Shown: positions 19,552 to 27,626 of the stretch, one piece after another
How the letters are laid out: each line of letters starts with the position of its first letter
Position numbering within the stretch: position 1 is the stretch's first letter
Origin: Oligoflexia bacterium
Lineage (GTDB): Bacteria; Bdellovibrionota_G; JANQFH01
Reading direction: 5' to 3'
Length of the DNA: 64,000 bases
NCBI GenBank assembly: GCA_028277945.1
Contig: JANQFH010000012.1
Span: 1-64,000, forward strand
The notes under the pieces: generated by a model
Told to the model about the DNA's origin: nothing
Databases searched by the model: none
Seen by the model: the letters and a program-made list of their open reading frames with translations, nothing else
Program-made: the position numbers and the translations under genes

Positions 19552-19740
19552 TTGGAGAGGCAACTGGGTTGTTTTGCAAGCGAGATGCGGAGCCAGCCGA
19601 TTTGTTCGGGAGCGGAGGCGAGGGAGGCCGCGATACCGACCGTAGGGAGGTTAAGCGGAGGGCCCCCGCCGGAGCGACCGCTAACAAATCGAGCTGGTGG
19701 AGCGCACGAGCGTAGCAAAACAACCCAGTTGCCTCTCCAA
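19552..19740. repeat. 189-base inverted-repeat element with perfect 26-base arms (R1)
   Basis: The left arm 19552-19577 (TTGGAGAGGCAACTGGGTTG and six more bases) is the exact reverse complement of 19715-19740. Inside, a second pair occurs: GATTTGTT near 19599-19606 with AACAAATC at 19683-19690. The interior is GC-rich. It encodes no protein and could fold into a long stem. Confidence 0.9.
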
Positions 19741-19814
19741 GCCAAAAACTTCTCAAAGTTATTCATCCGGACAGTACGCTGCATCCATGCAGTCCTGTAA
19801 CCGACAACTCTGCA

Positions 19815-20024
19815 GGCGTGTCCAACAGGCCTGAGGCGAAATAAAGCGCAGGAGGCCCTTAGTAAAGCGACCGAGCGATTTATTCGCGAGGGAGCGCAGA
19901 GCTCGAGAGCATCGCAAAGGCATAAAGAACTATAATCGATGCGAGCAGCTACCTCAAAGCCTTTGCGGGCTCTCGAAGATAATCGTCCGACGAGCCATTC
20001 GCCGAAGGCTTGGTTGGACACGCC
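19815..20024. repeat. 210-base nested inverted-repeat element (R2)
   Basis: GGCGTGTCCAAC (19815-19826) is perfectly complementary to GTTGGACACGCC (20013-20024), with imperfect pairing continuing inward to GGCGAA/TTCGCC. An inner stem pairs TCGAGAGCATCGCAAAGGC (19903-19921) with GCCTTTGCGGGCTCTCGA (19959-19976). The segment 19839-19981 is repeated at 38507-38650, and the right end with its flank CCATATAGAGA recurs at 42342-42352. Confidence 0.88.
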
Positions 20025-20080
20025 ATATAGAGACGACGTTAACGTGGAAGGAATTTACAGAATACGGGTTGGGAACTGAG

Positions 20081-20725
20081 CTAGTAGCGCACGACTTCAA
20101 CGCCAGGAGGTGGCTGGAAGCTGAACACCTTGGCATCGATGGGTTTGTTGACAACGATATTAGAAAAATTGACCTCATTACGGTTACCGAGCAGGTCATA
20201 TACGACAACGGCAACAATGATCTGTTTTTTTCTATCGTAGGTGATACGAAGCTTCTCTACTCCGGGCATGGCTTTCCGTGGTACCAGTGTTGCTAGCAAT
20301 CGTTTTTTTGAGGGCTTTACATTTTCGGCTATAAAAAGTTTATCGAGTTCACCATCTCCCCAAAGAAAGCTCATGGCCAGCGTTTCTCTCTTTTGTGATA
20401 ACACTAGCAACTGCTTGTCTGCTGGATCATAAATCCAACTCTTTTTACCATCGCTGACTATTGCTTTGGCATTTGGCTTGCTATACTTCCAGTACATCTT
20501 CCCAGGAAACTGAAACTTAACTGTGCCCTGACTACGCTTTTCTCCCAGTCGCGGACTAGCGTAGAGTTGCTCAAAGTTTGCGGTGATACTCTTTATCTCT
20601 CTATAACGTCCCTGAATCTCTTGCAGCCAATGGCTATTGACTTTCTGTGTGGCAAACAGAGGCAGCGCCCAGACAAGCGCTGCAGCTACCATAGCAAGAG
20701 TCTGTTTCATAAAAGAGCGTGGCAA
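20081..20725 (-). CDS. lolA: Outer-membrane lipoprotein carrier protein LolA
   Basis: The 214-residue protein has a signal peptide (about 1-25; WALPLFA) and the LolA fold signature: IKSITANFEQLYAS, GTVKFQFPGKMYWKYSKPNAKAIVSDGKKSWIYDP, and a final strand VVYDLLGNRNEVNFSNI. LolA ferries lipoproteins across the periplasm from LolCDE to the outer membrane. It lies 3 bases after ftsK, an arrangement found in many proteobacteria, and is transcribed with it. Confidence 0.93.
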   Translation of the reverse strand: MPRSFMKQTLAMVAAALVWALPLFATQKVNSHWLQEIQGRYREIKSITANFEQLYASPRLGEKRSQGTVKFQFPGKMYWKYSKPNAKAIVSDGKKSWIYDPADKQLLVLSQKRETLAMSFLWGDGELDKLFIAENVKPSKKRLLATLVPRKAMPGVEKLRITYDRKKQIIVAVVVYDLLGNRNEVNFSNIVVNKPIDAKVFSFQPPPGVEVVRY

Positions 20726-20728
20726 GGG

Positions 20729-22978
20729 CTATTCCAATTGCTGCGCTAGCACCGTACGTGGTCTGCCTGCATCTGCCCTAGAAACAATACCCTCAGCCTC
20801 CATACGTTCAATCATACGGGCCGCACGGTTATAGCCAATGCGCAGACGCCTCTGAATCATAGATATTGAAGCCTTCTTGGTTTGCGTGACTATATTGAGG
20901 GCTTCCTCATACATGTCATCGTGAAGATCACTATCTACATGGGTCACCTTCTCCTCTTCAGTCATTTCATAGTTGTAATCCGGCTTGCCCTGTTTGCGTA
21001 GAAAAGCTGTGACCTGCTTGATTTCAGCCTCTGAAATAAAACCGCCATGGATACGCTGGATATTGGCCGATCCCGGCGGCATGAACAACATATCTCCCTC
21101 GCCAAGAAGTTTTTCAGCCCCATTGGTATCTAAAATCGTACGCGAATCAGTCTTTGAAGAGACACGAAATGAGATGCGGCTGGAAAAGTTCGCTTTGATA
21201 ATGCCTGTAAGCACGTCCACCGAAGGCCTCTGGGTTGCTACGATCAGATGAATACCACTAGCTCGAGCCATCTGTGCCAGACGGGTAAGGCTCTCCTCGA
21301 CTTCACGGCCTGAGACCAAAATAAGATCAGCAAGCTCGTCGATAACTACTACAATGTAAGGCAACTTCTCATCCATGTCGCTGTGCAAAGTTGATTCAAC
21401 CTTCTTGTTGTACCCATCAATATGGCGCACCCCTAGATCAGCCATCATGGCATAACGCCGCTCCATCTCTAGCACCATCCACTTGAGTGCTGTAGAGGCC
21501 TGTCTTGGGTTAACAATCACTGGGTGCAGCAGATGTGGGATGTCATCGTAAAAGGAGAGCTCCAACATCTTAGGATCAATCATCATAAACCGTACCTGAT
21601 CAGGCAGCGCGCGGTAGAGTATGCTGAGAATCATGGTGTTGATACCAACGGATTTACCTGAACCCGTTGCTCCGGCAATCAGCAGATGGGGCATCTTCTG
21701 CAGATCGGTTACTACAGGTTTACCGGCAATGCTCTTGCCAAGTGCCAGTGTTAATGGCGACGATGAATCCTTGTAGTCACTACAAGCACAGATTTCAGAG
21801 AAGTAGACTACTTCCCGCTTTGGATTGGAAATCTCAATACCAACCACAGCCTTACCCGGTATGGGCGCGACAATACGCACACTCAAAGCACTCAACGCCA
21901 GTGCTAGATCGTCTGCCAACTGGGCAACTCGATTCACCTTAATACCTGAGGCTGGTTCAAACTCATAGAGGGTGATCACGGGTCCCGGTTGGATCTCTGT
22001 CACCTTGCCTTCAACACCAAAGTCAGCCAATTTCTTCTCTAGAACTTTGGCATTCTCTATGAGCTGGGCCTTGCTCACTTCTGGATTGCCCATCTCAATG
22101 GGTTGAAGTAGATCTAAAGATGGCCTTTGAAAGACTACTTTTTCAAACTCTTGATGGGAGTCGTTGGTCTGTTCTGTGGTCGCCGTTGATATCGGTGCCA
22201 GTGGCTTGTCCGCATCATCAGGGTAAAGGTGGTTGCGCACCATCTCTTCCTGTTCCATGGGCATGGCTCGCGATAACTTGTCATCAGAAACATGGACGCT
22301 GATCTGTCTCGACAAGCGCGGAAGCGGTATCTTGTTCATTGCACTTCTAAAGCCCCGCCAAGCAAAATTGCCACCTTTACGTCCGAAGGTTAACAGGTAC
22401 AGGAACAGTCTCGCATAGTCTTTCATGGAGAGATCTGCTACCAGAGCCAAGGCACCGAGAATAGCCGAGACAATGATGAGCCAAACCCCCAGCTCACCCA
22501 CAAGAGAGCTAAGCAACCCTTGCAACTGCAGACCTATCCACCCTCCTGGAGCAAAGACAGCCACTTCCCGAGCAACTGGTTGGATCAGGGAAAAGAGCAT
22601 CGCTGTAGCTAACAGCAGCAATAGGCCGCCACCGACAAAAAAGGCCCAGAGCTTTTCGCGATTTTTGTAGATGAGACGAATAGCAAAGTAGATAAACAGC
22701 AGCGGCAGCAGAAACGCAGCTCGACCCACAAGTTGCAAGGAGATATCAGCCAGGTAAGCACCAACTACGCCACCGTAGTTATGCAGCCCTTCTGTGGCAA
22801 CCGCGCCAACACGACTCCAACTGGGATCCGCAGGGCTGTACGAGATCAGGCTAAGAAAGTAGAAGAGCCCAACAGCAAAGGCAGCAACCAGCGCCACCTC
22901 TTTCCACAGCTTGAAGGTGAAAGCTGGCTGCGGTTTCTCCAACTGCAGACGACGATTACCCCTCCTATTGCCTGCCAT
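20729..22978 (-). CDS. ftsK: DNA translocase FtsK
   Basis: The 749-residue protein has four N-terminal membrane helices (about 30-190), a short linker, a RecA-like motor with Walker [11 protein letters not shown] (about 436-445) and [10 protein letters not shown], and a C-terminal winged-helix gamma domain ([24 protein letters not shown]) that reads KOPS sites. It couples chromosome dimer resolution and segregation to division. The linker is short compared with E. coli FtsK and similar to SpoIIIE-length proteins. It is upstream of lolA. Confidence 0.96.
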   Translation of the reverse strand: MAGNRRGNRRLQLEKPQPAFTFKLWKEVALVAAFAVGLFYFLSLISYSPADPSWSRVGAVATEGLHNYGGVVGAYLADISLQLVGRAAFLLPLLFIYFAIRLIYKNREKLWAFFVGGGLLLLLATAMLFSLIQPVAREVAVFAPGGWIGLQLQGLLSSLVGELGVWLIIVSAILGALALVADLSMKDYARLFLYLLTFGRKGGNFAWRGFRSAMNKIPLPRLSRQISVHVSDDKLSRAMPMEQEEMVRNHLYPDDADKPLAPISTATTEQTNDSHQEFEKVVFQRPSLDLLQPIEMGNPEVSKAQLIENAKVLEKKLADFGVEGKVTEIQPGPVITLYEFEPASGIKVNRVAQLADDLALALSALSVRIVAPIPGKAVVGIEISNPKREVVYFSEICACSDYKDSSSPLTLALGKSIAGKPVVTDLQKMPHLLIAGATGSGKSVGINTMILSILYRALPDQVRFMMIDPKMLELSFYDDIPHLLHPVIVNPRQASTALKWMVLEMERRYAMMADLGVRHIDGYNKKVESTLHSDMDEKLPYIVVVIDELADLILVSGREVEESLTRLAQMARASGIHLIVATQRPSVDVLTGIIKANFSSRISFRVSSKTDSRTILDTNGAEKLLGEGDMLFMPPGSANIQRIHGGFISEAEIKQVTAFLRKQGKPDYNYEMTEEEKVTHVDSDLHDDMYEEALNIVTQTKKASISMIQRRLRIGYNRAARMIERMEAEGIVSRADAGRPRTVLAQQLE

Positions 22979-22986
22979 AGTTTAGA

Positions 22987-23015
22987 GACATACCGTACTA
23001 ATCCAAAAATGTCAA
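22987..23015 (-). promoter_or_regulatory. Candidate sigma70 promoter for ftsK, leaderless geometry
   Basis: On the minus strand TTGACA (23010-23015) and TATGTC (22987-22992) are 17 bases apart. Only 8 bases lie between the -10 and the ATG at 22978, and no Shine-Dalgarno sequence is present. Confidence 0.6.
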
Positions 23016-23127
23016 GTATTTTTGATAGGTTAACTCAAACGCGTAGCAACAGAAAAATCCGCTGCCTCTTCCTATGCACACCTTTGATATTTACGAGACG
23101 ATTCAGGCAAGATAAAAGCAAACCCTA

Positions 23128-23883
23128 ATGCACCACCCCAAGAGTTTGCTACTTGAAGATTTGACCTCCCCAGAGATTGGTACGCTCATTCAGTCAGGCT
23201 GGCGTCGTGTCATTTTGACTTCAGGCTCAGTGGAACAGCAAGGTCCACACATGCCCATAGACGTGGACAGTGCTGTTGCTAGAGAAGTTGCCCTGCGTGC
23301 GGCAAAGAAACTCAACAAAACATTAGTCGCTCCCGTCGTTCCTATTGGCTGGTCGCAGCACCACATGTCATTTCCTGGTACCCTAAGCGTGCCCAAGCAG
23401 CTCTTCACCGACTATTTGGTACACATCGGCAATTCCCTGCTGCACCATGGTTTTCAGCAACTTTTGATTACTTCGTTTCATGGCGGCAATTTTCAGCTAT
23501 CGTTAGATGCCGCCAAACATATTAAGGAAAAACACCCTGCCGCTGATGTACGCACTGCCGTGGATCTAGATTTGTTCTTTAAGGCATTGAAGCCCGTCTT
23601 AAAGGAGTTTTTCCCAGATCGTACTGCTTTTGACTGCCATGCGGCTTGTTGTATTACCTCGATGCAGTGCTGTATTGATGAGAGTCGGGTTCGCACGGAC
23701 AAGGTGGAGGATGGCGCTATCCTGGAGGCACTTCCTGAATTCAGCAATTTAAGTCAGATCACTAAAAATGGCATTCTTGGAATAACGGCTGGTTATTCTA
23801 AGGAACTTGGCGAAAGACTTTATGACGCTGTAATAGATTTTTTACTTCGTTCGTGGGAACTTGAACCAGATAAAGATGATTAA
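23128..23883 (+). CDS. Creatininase-family amidohydrolase with an altered metal site
   Basis: The 251-residue protein matches the creatininase/MftE family in length and motifs: GSVEQQGPHMPIDVDS and TSFHGGNFQL. In the family the first motif reads EQHGPH with Glu, His and a later Asp as metal ligands; here that His is Gln while the Glu and Asp remain. The second motif keeps HGGN. Function in the family ranges from creatinine and formamide hydrolysis to mycofactocin maturation, and cannot be chosen here. A remnant acetyltransferase gene overlaps its end. Confidence 0.82.
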   Translation: MHHPKSLLLEDLTSPEIGTLIQSGWRRVILTSGSVEQQGPHMPIDVDSAVAREVALRAAKKLNKTLVAPVVPIGWSQHHMSFPGTLSVPKQLFTDYLVHIGNSLLHHGFQQLLITSFHGGNFQLSLDAAKHIKEKHPAADVRTAVDLDLFFKALKPVLKEFFPDRTAFDCHAACCITSMQCCIDESRVRTDKVEDGAILEALPEFSNLSQITKNGILGITAGYSKELGERLYDAVIDFLLRSWELEPDKDD

Positions 23884-24067
23884 CTTCAGAGAAGCAAAAA
23901 TTTTTCCGCAAAGGGTTGATCAAACCCTATCACTAAGGCTCTTTGATGACAAAGATGCAGAAGAATTCTTAGCCATCGTCAAGCGAGACCGAGAGTATCT
24001 CCGTGCATGGGTACCCTGGGTAGACAAGCGACAATCACTTGAAGAGGTCACCAGTTATTTTGAATGA
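23876..24067 (+). pseudogene. Truncated RimJ/RimL-type GNAT acetyltransferase
   Basis: From ATG 23876, overlapping the previous stop codon, 63 codons encode the first third of a RimL-like N-acetyltransferase (LSLRLFDDKDAEEFLAIV, DREYLRAWVPWVD). Then a stop follows and no further GNAT sequence is present in any frame. Full-length relatives have about 180 residues and the acetyl-CoA loop is missing, so it should be inactive. The break coincides with the 3' end of the convergent radical SAM gene. Confidence 0.8.
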
Positions 24068-25219
24068 GTTCGCCATATGTTTAATGAAAACATCGGATTC
24101 TGCCCTAAATAGTTGCCTGCACCAAAGACTCAGTTGAGATCTGTTGCCAGACATGCCTGCAGGTCGCTGAAAAGCTGCAATAGATAGGCGCAAGGGGTCT
24201 TTGTTCAAACCAAACTGTCTGCAAAAGAGCTTGAACATCGCACCGATCTGCTCGGCTTGAATTCCACCACCACGCATGCGCTCTTTGAAGGTTGAATCAT
24301 TAAGCTTGCCACCATGCATGCTACGAATCTGACTTAGCACTTTAGTCTTTTTGTAGGGATAATGCTCCTCTAACCACTCTGCAAAGAGCTGTTTTAGACC
24401 ATATGAGAGGCGTACGATCGTAAAACCAGCGTATTTAGCACCAACCTCAGCTGATACTTTAAGAATAGCTGGCATTTCATGTTCGGTTAGCCCAGGTATG
24501 ATTGGACTGACGTTTACACCTACGGGAATGCCGGCTGCAGCCAGCGCCTTAACTGTCGCTAGCCGCTGTTTAGGTTGCGCGGCACGTGGCTCCATCTTGC
24601 GACTGAGCTCAGGATCCAAGGTTGTGATCGATACAAACACCACAGCAGCATTTACCTTGGCAAGCCTCTCGAGAATATCGATGTCTCGTTTGATTAGTTG
24701 GCTCTTGGTGATGATAGAGACAGGATTGAAAAACTCGGCAAAGAGCTCAAGACAACGACGAGTCAACTCTAGCTTTCTCTCAATGGGCTGATAGGCATCG
24801 GTAACACCACTGATGCCAACCACTTGCGGCTGCCATTTGGCTGCGGCCAACTCTTTTTGCAACAGCTCTGGGGCATCCTCTTTAACAAAGATCTTGCTCT
24901 CAAAATCAAGACCCGCAGAGAGACCCAGATACTCGTGATAGGGACGCGCATAACAGTAGATACAACCGTGCTCACAGCCACGGTAAGGGTTGATGCTAGC
25001 ATTAAAGCCGACATCAGGGCTATCGTTGTAGGCAATCAGCGACTTGGAGTAATCACGAAAGTACTCGGTTTTGAGCTGCTGCCTTGTCTCACTCTCCTCG
25101 GCAAACTCCCCTACCGCAGCCGTGTAGGCATCATCCCAGTCGATCTCAAGCCGCTCAAACCTGCCTGTGGGATTGCTCAGAGAACCACGTCCGTGCTTTG
25201 GCAAGCTAATGGTCACCAT
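24035..25219 (-). CDS. Radical SAM protein, PA0069 / spore-photoproduct-lyase-like family
   Basis: The 394-residue protein has the iron-sulfur motif CEHGCIYC within [24 protein letters not shown], diagnostic of the PA0069 branch. Further conserved blocks are [12 protein letters not shown] and [11 protein letters not shown]. Function of the branch is not established. The last about 25 residues after SQLSLW look unrelated to the family and run into the acetyltransferase remnant, as if the native stop had been lost. It overlaps the upstream sirtuin gene by 7 bases, so the two are cotranscribed. Confidence 0.87.
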   Translation of the reverse strand: MVTISLPKHGRGSLSNPTGRFERLEIDWDDAYTAAVGEFAEESETRQQLKTEYFRDYSKSLIAYNDSPDVGFNASINPYRGCEHGCIYCYARPYHEYLGLSAGLDFESKIFVKEDAPELLQKELAAAKWQPQVVGISGVTDAYQPIERKLELTRRCLELFAEFFNPVSIITKSQLIKRDIDILERLAKVNAAVVFVSITTLDPELSRKMEPRAAQPKQRLATVKALAAAGIPVGVNVSPIIPGLTEHEMPAILKVSAEVGAKYAGFTIVRLSYGLKQLFAEWLEEHYPYKKTKVLSQIRSMHGGKLNDSTFKERMRGGGIQAEQIGAMFKLFCRQFGLNKDPLRLSIAAFQRPAGMSGNRSQLSLWCRQLFRAESDVFIKHMANSFKITGDLFK

Positions 25220-25953
25220 GAGCCTCCTGCCTGCTGCTGCGGCAAAATCCTCTCGACATACTTGGGTACCACTTCCGAGGCTTTGCCGTAGACGGCCTCA
25301 GCAAAGTCAGAGTTTGTTTGCGACGGCTCAAGGTTGAGCTCCACAGTATGCGCCCTTCCATGTTGACGAACCTCGGCAGCAAAACCAGCTGCAGGGTAGA
25401 CATTGCCTGATGTGCCAATGGCCATGAAGAGATCACACTCTGCCAAAGCGCTCAAGACAGGCTCCATCTGCATAGGCATCTCACCAAACCAGACAACGTT
25501 AGGACGTAAGCTGCCCTTACTCTGGCAGCAGGGACAGAGAGAGGCTTCGGTGACATCTTCGCGCCAATGGTGGACCTCGCCCGTATGCACACACCGCACC
25601 TCCAACAGTTTTCCGTGCATATGGATTATCCGTTTGCTACCCGCACGCTCGTGTAAATCGTCAATATTCTGGGTGACCACGGTGACCTTCCCAGAAAATT
25701 CTTGCTCAAGCTGCGCCAAGGCAAGGTGGGCGCGGTTGGGAACAATCTGCGCAGACTGCAATTGTCGACGCCTCTCATTATAAAAACGTTGCACCAACTC
25801 GGGATTTTGTGCGAAGGCCTCAGGCGTAGCCACGTCGTAGACGCTGTGATTCTCCCATAGGCCGTCACTACCACGAAAGGTGTTAAGGCCCGATTCGGCG
25901 GAGATCCCCGCACCGGTTAAAACGACAATCGCTTCCAACTGCGTATCCATCAA
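25213..25953 (-). CDS. cobB: NAD-dependent protein deacylase (Sir2, CobB-type)
   Basis: The 246-residue sirtuin has [18 protein letters not shown], the catalytic [12 protein letters not shown]...HMHGKL, and a zinc module (CVHTG...CPCC) followed by [19 protein letters not shown] carries the Tyr and Arg that recognise acidic acyl groups in the SIRT5/CobB class, so desuccinylase activity is likely besides deacetylation. The product of the reaction is O-acyl-ADP-ribose. It is divergent, by 53 bases, from a macrodomain gene that could use this product. Confidence 0.93.
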   Translation of the reverse strand: MMDTQLEAIVVLTGAGISAESGLNTFRGSDGLWENHSVYDVATPEAFAQNPELVQRFYNERRRQLQSAQIVPNRAHLALAQLEQEFSGKVTVVTQNIDDLHERAGSKRIIHMHGKLLEVRCVHTGEVHHWREDVTEASLCPCCQSKGSLRPNVVWFGEMPMQMEPVLSALAECDLFMAIGTSGNVYPAAGFAAEVRQHGRAHTVELNLEPSQTNSDFAEAVYGKASEVVPKYVERILPQQQAGGSW

Positions 25954-26006
25954 TAATACTCGGGCACAAACTCGACTCGGCTCTGCAACTCTGCTATAGC
26001 GCGCTC

Positions 26007-26555
26007 ATGCAGCACGCGATCGGCACAGCCGTACTCTCGCTGGTTCAGGGGGATATTACCAAACAGCGGGCCGAGGCTCTAGTGACTGCAGCAAACACGC
26101 AGCTTCGCGGTGGTGGCGGCGTTGACGGGGCTATCCATCGTGCGGCTGGAGTAGAGCTACTGCAAGCGTGCCGTCAGGTTGGTGGCTGCCCCACGGGTGC
26201 TGCTGTGCTCACCCCGGCCTTTAACCTGCAAGCACAAGGGGTGAATTATATTATCCATGCGGTTGGCCCCATCTGGCAGGGTGGCCGTGCCGGCGAAGCC
26301 GAGCTATTGCAGAGCGCTTATCGCCAGGCGTTGCAACTGGCCGATAGCGCTGGCTGCAAGTCCATTGCCTTTCCTGCGATCAGCACCGGCGTCTATGGCT
26401 ATCCCCTAGAACTCGCGGCTGAGGTGGCCATTACCACGGTTGTTAGCTATCTTGAGCAAATGCGCCCATCCATTCAGCAAGTGCTCTTGGTGCAGTTTGA
26501 TTCACAGAGCCATGTGGTCTTTACAAAAACGCTCTCAACGTATCAACGGAGGTAA
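26007..26555 (+). CDS. Macrodomain O-acetyl-ADP-ribose deacetylase (YmdB/MacroD type)
   Basis: The 182-residue protein is a single macrodomain: GDITKQRAEALVTAANTQLRGGGGVDGAIHRAAG in front and AFPAISTGVYGYPLELAA behind, including the catalytic Asp of GGVDGAI. MacroD enzymes hydrolyse O-acetyl-ADP-ribose and remove mono-ADP-ribose from acidic residues or DNA. It sits divergently next to the sirtuin gene, and its stop overlaps the ribosome-binding site of the ArsC remnant. Confidence 0.93.
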   Translation: MQHAIGTAVLSLVQGDITKQRAEALVTAANTQLRGGGGVDGAIHRAAGVELLQACRQVGGCPTGAAVLTPAFNLQAQGVNYIIHAVGPIWQGGRAGEAELLQSAYRQALQLADSAGCKSIAFPAISTGVYGYPLELAAEVAITTVVSYLEQMRPSIQQVLLVQFDSQSHVVFTKTLSTYQRR

Positions 26556-26558
26556 AAG

Positions 26559-26699
26559 ATGAAAGAGTGGACGATGTATCACAACCCAAAGTGCAGCACA
26601 TGCCGCAATACTTTGAGCTTGCTCAAAGAAAACAGTGTCGCACCAAAAGCGGTAATGGCAAGGCCTCCTGAAAGTATACAGAGTCTTCTGGCCGAATAA
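26559..26699 (+). pseudogene. ArsC/YffB-like reductase with large internal deletion
   Basis: A 46-codon frame with GGAGG 6 bases before ATG 26559. The first 27 codons match the start of ArsC/Spx-family proteins (MYHNPKCSTCRNTLSLLKENSV) and the last dozen match their C-terminus (RPPESIQSLL). The middle, about 70 residues in full-length proteins of about 115, is missing in frame. The CSTC redox pair remains but the fold cannot form. It is translatable, so a peptide could still be made. Confidence 0.8.
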
Positions 26700-26710
26700 T
26701 GTATAGATTT

Positions 26711-27058
26711 TCAACTAAGATCGAGAGCGGCTTTAATGCCGTTTTCAATTTGGTAGACGAGATTTTTGGGGAGAGTGCCCACAGGTTGGGTAAGTTTCGA
26801 TCGATCTAGGGTCGTGACCTGGTGGCATAGAGCTACACTGCTCTGTTTTAGATTAGCACTGCCTTTGGGTAATAAAATAGCCGTTGGGCCTCGTTTTGCC
26901 TGAACCTTAGACGTTGATAAGGGAACGACGATAATGGAACGCCAGTTAGGAACCTGATTAAAAGCGTCGTGAGATATTACAATACAGGGACGCCTGCCGC
27001 TTTGTTCTGACCCTGAACGAGGTTTAAGATCGGCCCAATAGATGTCACCCCGTTTCAA
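26711..27058 (-). CDS. MazF/PemK-family endoribonuclease toxin
   Basis: The 115-residue protein has the MazF fold signature: KRGDIYWADLKPRSGSEQSGRRPCIVISHDAFN, IIVVPLSTS, and SVALCHQVTTLDRSKL. MazF toxins cut mRNA at short sequences. The start is TTG 27058, supported by AAGGA that overlaps the antitoxin stop region. It follows the antitoxin gene by 9 bases. Confidence 0.93.
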   Translation of the reverse strand: MKRGDIYWADLKPRSGSEQSGRRPCIVISHDAFNQVPNWRSIIVVPLSTSKVQAKRGPTAILLPKGSANLKQSSVALCHQVTTLDRSKLTQPVGTLPKNLVYQIENGIKAALDLS

Positions 27059-27067
27059 GATGAATCC

Positions 27068-27334
27068 TTACTCTTCATCAGCTAATAGCTCAGAAGATGC
27101 CGCTTCAAACTCTGGATCAAGGTCAACATCCGTGCGGGCCCACTTAGATGCATAAGAGGCTACGGCTTCATGGAGCGCTTGTTTTTTTCTCCGCGCTAAC
27201 CAGTGGTCAATGGCTTCTCTGGCAAGTTCCGTGGCTGGCTGGTCAGAACGTTGAGCTTCCTCGCGAAGCTCATCATAAAGCTCTTCGCTAAGTGGTACAT
27301 GAAAGTTACGCCTGGCTTTTGATCTAATGGCCAT
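27068..27334 (-). CDS. Antitoxin partner of the MazF-type toxin (ribbon-helix-helix type)
   Basis: From ATG 27334 the product has 88 residues. Its N-terminus reads RRNFHVPLSEELYDELREEAQRSDQPATELAREAI, a ribbon-helix-helix DNA-binding pattern, and the acidic C-terminus (DVDLDPEFEAASSELLADEE) is the usual toxin-neutralising tail. An in-frame ATG at 27358 is unlikely because it lies inside the -10 box of the promoter. It is first gene of the module. Confidence 0.85.
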   Translation of the reverse strand: MAIRSKARRNFHVPLSEELYDELREEAQRSDQPATELAREAIDHWLARRKKQALHEAVASYASKWARTDVDLDPEFEAASSELLADEE

Positions 27335-27346
27335 AATCTTGCCATA

Positions 27347-27376
27347 ATTATATGGCACATTCTATGCCATTGTCAA
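27347..27376 (-). promoter_or_regulatory. Promoter and palindromic operator of the MazEF-type module
   Basis: On the minus strand a perfect TTGACA (27371-27376) and a perfect TATAAT (27347-27352) are 18 bases apart. The spacer is almost wholly the palindrome TGGCA-N7-TGCCA (27353-27369), a good operator for antitoxin autoregulation. A further TGGCA half-site-like sequence lies just downstream at the -10 (GCCATAATTATATGGC, 27341-27356). The leader would be only about 6 bases. Confidence 0.8.
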
Positions 27377-27396
27377 GACAAAATCAGCCTATCTGC

Positions 27397-27617
27397 CTAC
27401 AGTAAAGATCTTACGGCGTCCGCTAATGCAGCATTGGTGGCAACACCACTGTTACAATAGATATCTGGCTCACCATGGATGCCACAAAACCGCCCTCCGG
27501 CTTGCTCGATAATGACCTTTAGCGGCACCAAATCCCAAATATGAAAAGTAGGATCTGTTCACTAGCTAACTCGGCTAAGTCCAAAGCAAGCTCCAATTTT
27601 TCCGCCAGCTCATCCAT
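27397..27617 (-). pseudogene. Remnant of a HisN/inositol-monophosphatase-family gene
   Basis: From ATG 27617, 10 bases after the ABC ATPase stop, the first about 22 codons read MDELAEKLELALDLAELASEQIL, the start of HisN-type phosphatases. In another frame the segment down to TAG 27397 reads IWDLVPLKVIIEQAGGRF...DIYCNSGVATNAALADAV, their C-terminus. About 190 central residues including the metal site are gone and the frame is shifted. The gene is dead. Confidence 0.82.
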
Positions 27618-27626
27618 CACTAGTTT

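Larger units (their letters stand above)
19515..20080. other. Gene-free island between convergent genes
   Basis: These 566 bases hold no credible gene on either strand. Frames of 80-170 codons cross the hairpins but are made of the repeats themselves. The space is filled by two large inverted-repeat elements (19552-19740 and 19815-20024). Confidence 0.7.

Noticed and set aside
19506-20021. Frame of 171 codons on the minus strand across the repeat island
   Set aside because: It lies within two inverted-repeat elements, has no family resemblance, and competing frames of similar length occur on the other strand. The repeats explain it.
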